From Phallusia fumigata (taxonomy: Eukaryota > Chordata > Ascidiacea > Phlebobranchia > Ascidiidae), in the NCBI GenBank assembly GCA_008931825.1, contig QXVZ01010536.1, forward strand, positions 1 through 24,441: a DNA stretch of 24,441 bases. Direction: 5' to 3'. Under the pieces are notes generated by a model that saw nothing but the letters and a program-made list of their open reading frames with translations, did not search any database and had not been told where the DNA came from. Each line of letters opens with the position of its first letter. Within the stretch, counting starts at the first letter, position 1. Shown here piece after piece: positions 21,634 through 24,441 of this stretch. Made by a program: the position numbers and the translations under genes.

Positions 21634-22077
21634 AAAAGCTTGATTTTATGTCAAAGCAAAACACGCCACTTGAACCATTAACCTTTAGCAAATAGGTTTA
21701 AAACCTCTTCGAAGTGAGAAAGCTAGCGGGTGGCAAATCACAAAAATGCATCCAGGAATTACCATACACCTAGCCTATTGCCGCATGATCCAGCTGTCAG
21801 TTGTATGATGTTTATTCATCGTTTTTATTTATTTTATTTTTGTCAAATGGACGCCGGCACATTTCAAACACTTTTTGTGCACCTACATTTATAGTTTATG
21901 CTAGAAGGTTTCCCATTTGCGCCATTTGTAGGTAGAGTGTTTGTCGTTTGCCGATACGTTAGAAACGACACGCTCTAGCTACGAATAGTTTGTAGCTTCA
22001 AATCCCACGACGGGCTCACTGCAGTTTAGTTAACCCACTTAAAACCCCCAAAGGTGTACCTTGATTGTTGTACATTG
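21634..22077. repeat. Duplicated block C, copy 2
   Basis: Second copy of 21189-21632, starting directly after the single N. It shares the GACGGGCTCACTGCAG and TTGATTGTTGTACATTG segments exactly. The sequence continues uniquely from 22078. Confidence 0.85.
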
Positions 22078-22504
22078 CGTCTTTTGTAGGCCGTGTAATG
22101 CAATTTGTTAACTGACATGCATAACGCAATTCGAAAAACATGCAATTTTTTTGTACCACACTGAACTTGTATTTTTGCCTCAAGGAGCGATAGATACGAG
22201 AAAAAAAACAAGAATTGAAAACGTATTTACAAAAACACTTTATATATGCACAGAAAACATCGGCTTCTCATCAAACAACTCCTTCGAACTTCTCAACTTC
22301 AGAGGATCTTGAATCCGCACGAGTGGACATGACAGCGATGACAATACCACGTGACTACAAACGTAAGCAAATTTAGATTCTAGTCTTGAGTGTTGAACGA
22401 TACAGCGGCCGATATATGCATTTAAATTGGTAAAGGATATTGATTTACCAAGATTATAAAGCTTTTTTGCGCGTTTTCGAATTTCTAAGAATTCATTTAA
22501 ACGG
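22078..22504. other. 3' flank of gene B
   Basis: AT-rich DNA immediately downstream of the gene B stop. CACGTG occurs at 22348-22353. I see no clear AATAAA on the minus strand close to the stop, so the poly(A) site is unknown. Confidence 0.4.
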
Positions 22505-23574
22505 TTAATGTTTTAGCTGCTGTTGATCTAAATTGCAGAAGTAATCGAGTTTGTTACGTTTTTTCTTCCTTAAGCGTCCACACGAGTCCACCCGACAAAA
22601 AAGGCTCCTGCAAATCGCATGAAACCGCTTGAGTTTGGAGTTGGAACGCGGAAAACGAAGGTGGAGATCCGATTCACTGATCTGCGGAAAGAAGCATAGC
22701 ACTTGTTTACGTCAAGGTGGGCGATTGAGTGTTGTTTAGACGAAAACAAGAACGCGGTTTTGGTTCTTAGTTTTGCTGACTTTGGGCTCTGTAGGTGATT
22801 TGACGAAAACCGGTGGATTGTCGACGTGAAAATGGAAACCCAAAAGGGGGAAATACTTAAATAGCAAATTGGGTTTGTATCCCTGTTGACCCTTGCGCAG
22901 ATAAAAACCTGGGCATTTTTGTAAAATAACAAAAGCTTTTGAAACGTGCTGTTCACTTGGTAATCTGAACTACCTGGAATAAGTTATACTTTGTGACACA
23001 ATTTTTGACATTAGAAATCCTTGACAAAGTTCAGTTATTCACTTTTTTTCAGCTTTTTTTCGAGTTTATCAACCCTTTGTCCCACTATGGCCCACTACGT
23101 CATTGGCGTTGGCCACGAGCAAACATGTTCAGTATTCATTATATTTATTCACTGTGGGTCACTCGAAAAATGCGCTGTGACCCACTGCTTATACGGTCTT
23201 TGGCAGTGCCTCCAATGTTGCTCTTTGCAGTTGATTTCTTAATTAAAGTTCGACTTGACACACTACAGATTAAGTACAAGTATAGATGTACAAACCTGGA
23301 AATCCAGTTCGTTTGCAATTAGGTTTTCGATGATACTGTTGTCAGATGATTGTTTTTCCATTGCTGTTTCCTGTAGGCCTGCAAAGGAAAAAAAGCATAA
23401 CCGATATCAAACAATAAAACTTTACATCGCCCTAAAACAGTTTACACACTCTTATCAAAAGAAGAAACCTAGAAGTTTAATTTTCAAACCTTCAATGAAT
23501 TCAGCTTCGTTGCTTCTACTGTCGCCAACTAGGAGCACCAGCAAAATGCAGCAGACACAAATTGTACAACGCAT
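22505..23574 (-). CDS. Gene B: small secreted four-cysteine peptide precursor, paralogue of gene A
   Basis: Three exons on the minus strand: 23574-23490, 23378-23296, 22681-22505, giving 114 residues. Phases are 1 and 0, as in gene A, and exon 1 is 85 nt in both. Acceptors are strong (TTTTTTTCCTTTGCAG and TGCTTCTTTCCGCAG); donors are GT-TTGA and GT-TTGT, weaker but usable. Residues 1-17 (MRCTICVCCILLVLLVG) form a signal peptide. Exon 2 is acidic and polar. Exon 3 has a convertase-like KLKR (72-75), then cysteines at 80, 85, 90 and 105 (C-X4-C-X4-C-X14-C), with a very basic RKKKR stretch (94-98) between the third and fourth. The predicted mature part is about 39 residues with two possible disulfides. 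Like gene A it has ACAAAGATG at the start. An extracellular peptide is inferred; the family and function are unrecognised. Confidence 0.72.
23154..23185. repeat. Inverted repeat in gene B intron 2
   Basis: GTGGGTCAC (23154-23162) and GTGACCCAC (23177-23185) are perfect 9-bp inverted arms with a 14-bp spacer. Each arm contains GGGTCA, a nuclear-receptor-like half-site. It may be a regulatory site or a simple hairpin. Confidence 0.4.
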
Positions 23575-24441
23575 CTTTGTTACACAGGTTTACACGTTGT
23601 TTCAAATCTTTCACAACATATGCATACAATCTACAAAAGAAAGACATTCTATACGTTGCAAAAAACTGTTAGACAAATTGTCGCCAGCTTTCCTCAACCA
23701 AACGAGGCTGCAACGAATCAACCTGTTTGCAAGGAATGGTCGTTTTAAGTCAAAGGCAAGAAACCCGAAAGAACTGAAAACAGTAACGTTAGAGTTTGTC
23801 CACAAAGCTTGACACCTTCCTTTTTGCATCACGCAAGCATTTCTGCTTCGAAAGGTGTGAAAACTCGCGTTTTATCCGACATGAGATTCAAAGAACTGTC
23901 ACAAAAAAAGCTTGAGGAATGTAACCAACAGCTTTGGCATAGGGACCGTTAAGGCCATTATGAAACCTGTATTCAAATTTTCTGGGCGAAATTCTTGAAA
24001 GTACGGACAGGCATTTACAAAGCAGCAATGTCTTTCATTCACAAAGGAATATCTAAACCCAAATTGCTTGAAATTAACCGGGGGTCAAAGCCACCAGAAA
24101 CTTCTCAGTTATTTGCGCAGGAACAGAAAAATATCGTCACTTGTGCACCCAACTTCGTCTTTGATACTCGCCCGCCATTTCACCAAGTGCCCGTCAGCTT
24201 GACCCACCGAGTAACGAGTATCAGTGACGTCAGTTCAAGGTCTCGACTTTTGGGCTATTACTTTTATAATGCAAGAATGTTTGTTACACCTTTACAACGT
24301 AATAGTCGCTACGTAATAGTCAAATTAAACAGGAATTATAGACAGAACATCGATTTACAACTTTTGTGTAATGAAACTGACATTCGCGCTTGGTAGTTCT
24401 ACGTGATTACTATATAGCATTGCAGCTGCTGTATTACAATG
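23575..24441. other. 5' flank of gene B, right end of window
   Basis: This contains a perfect CRE palindrome TGACGTCA at 24225-24232. Plus-strand open frames (up to 185 codons ending at 23812, and 133 codons ending at 24396) show no motif, signal peptide or convincing splice signals; the first overlaps gene B antisense. No TATA box was recognised for gene B. Confidence 0.4.

Noticed and set aside
7772..22353. Recurring CACGTG sites, often near ATTGG/CCAAT
   Set aside because: Eight CACGTG sites in 24 kb is close to the roughly six expected by chance. Only the group upstream of gene A is kept, because of its order with a TATA box.
23255..23812. 185-codon plus-strand open frame, the longest on that strand in the right third
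   Set aside because: It runs antisense through exons 1 and 2 of gene B, is low in recognisable features, and its length is within what chance allows for this much sequence.
23995..24396. 133-codon plus-strand open frame at the right end
   Set aside because: No recognisable motif, signal peptide or splice context; length compatible with chance.

Overview
This window looks like nuclear DNA of a tunicate, most likely an ascidian such as Ciona. The species is inferred, not read directly. The sequence is AT-rich, genes are split by introns of about 100 to 600 bp, and the left end holds a Dlx/Distal-less homeobox gene. Three segments appear twice in tandem, next to single N characters, and the copies differ by about 3-4%. 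That is best read as unmerged haplotypes in the assembly of a very polymorphic animal.

Left end (30-2389, minus strand): a four-exon Dlx gene. Every splice junction keeps the reading frame, and the homeodomain is interrupted between residues 44 and 45. Its 5' flank (2.4-4.1 kb) holds a strong 3' splice site just upstream of the ATG, a perfect 15-bp palindrome and a cluster of four CATTGT (Sox-type) sites.

Right third (about 16.5-23.6 kb, minus strand): two small genes, hidden because their exons are short, that appear to be paralogues. Gene A (17391-18634) and gene B (22505-23574) each start with an 85-nt exon encoding a signal peptide. A phase-1 intron, a 65- or 83-nt second exon and a phase-0 intron follow, then an exon with basic (convertase-type) cleavage sites and three closely spaced cysteines. 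The cysteines fall at residues 80/86/91 in A and 80/85/90 in B. I do not recognise the family. It looks like a family of secreted, proteolytically processed, disulfide-bonded peptides. Gene A has a promoter-like block upstream (CCAAT boxes, CACGTG, TATAAATAG) and possible extra 3' exons. Weaker exon-like segments with similar cysteine spacing lie at 4.1-4.4 kb and 14.2-14.3 kb, so the family may be larger.

The rest (about 4.4-14.2, 15.1-16.5, 19.2-22.5 and 23.6-24.4 kb) is mostly sequence without a gene I can support. It holds probable regulatory sites (four perfect TGACGTCA sites, two of them 17 bp apart), hAT-like transposon ends and the three duplicated assembly blocks (8898-10488, 15136-15590, 21189-22077). 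All gene models are hand-built from splice signals and reading frame; none has transcript support here.
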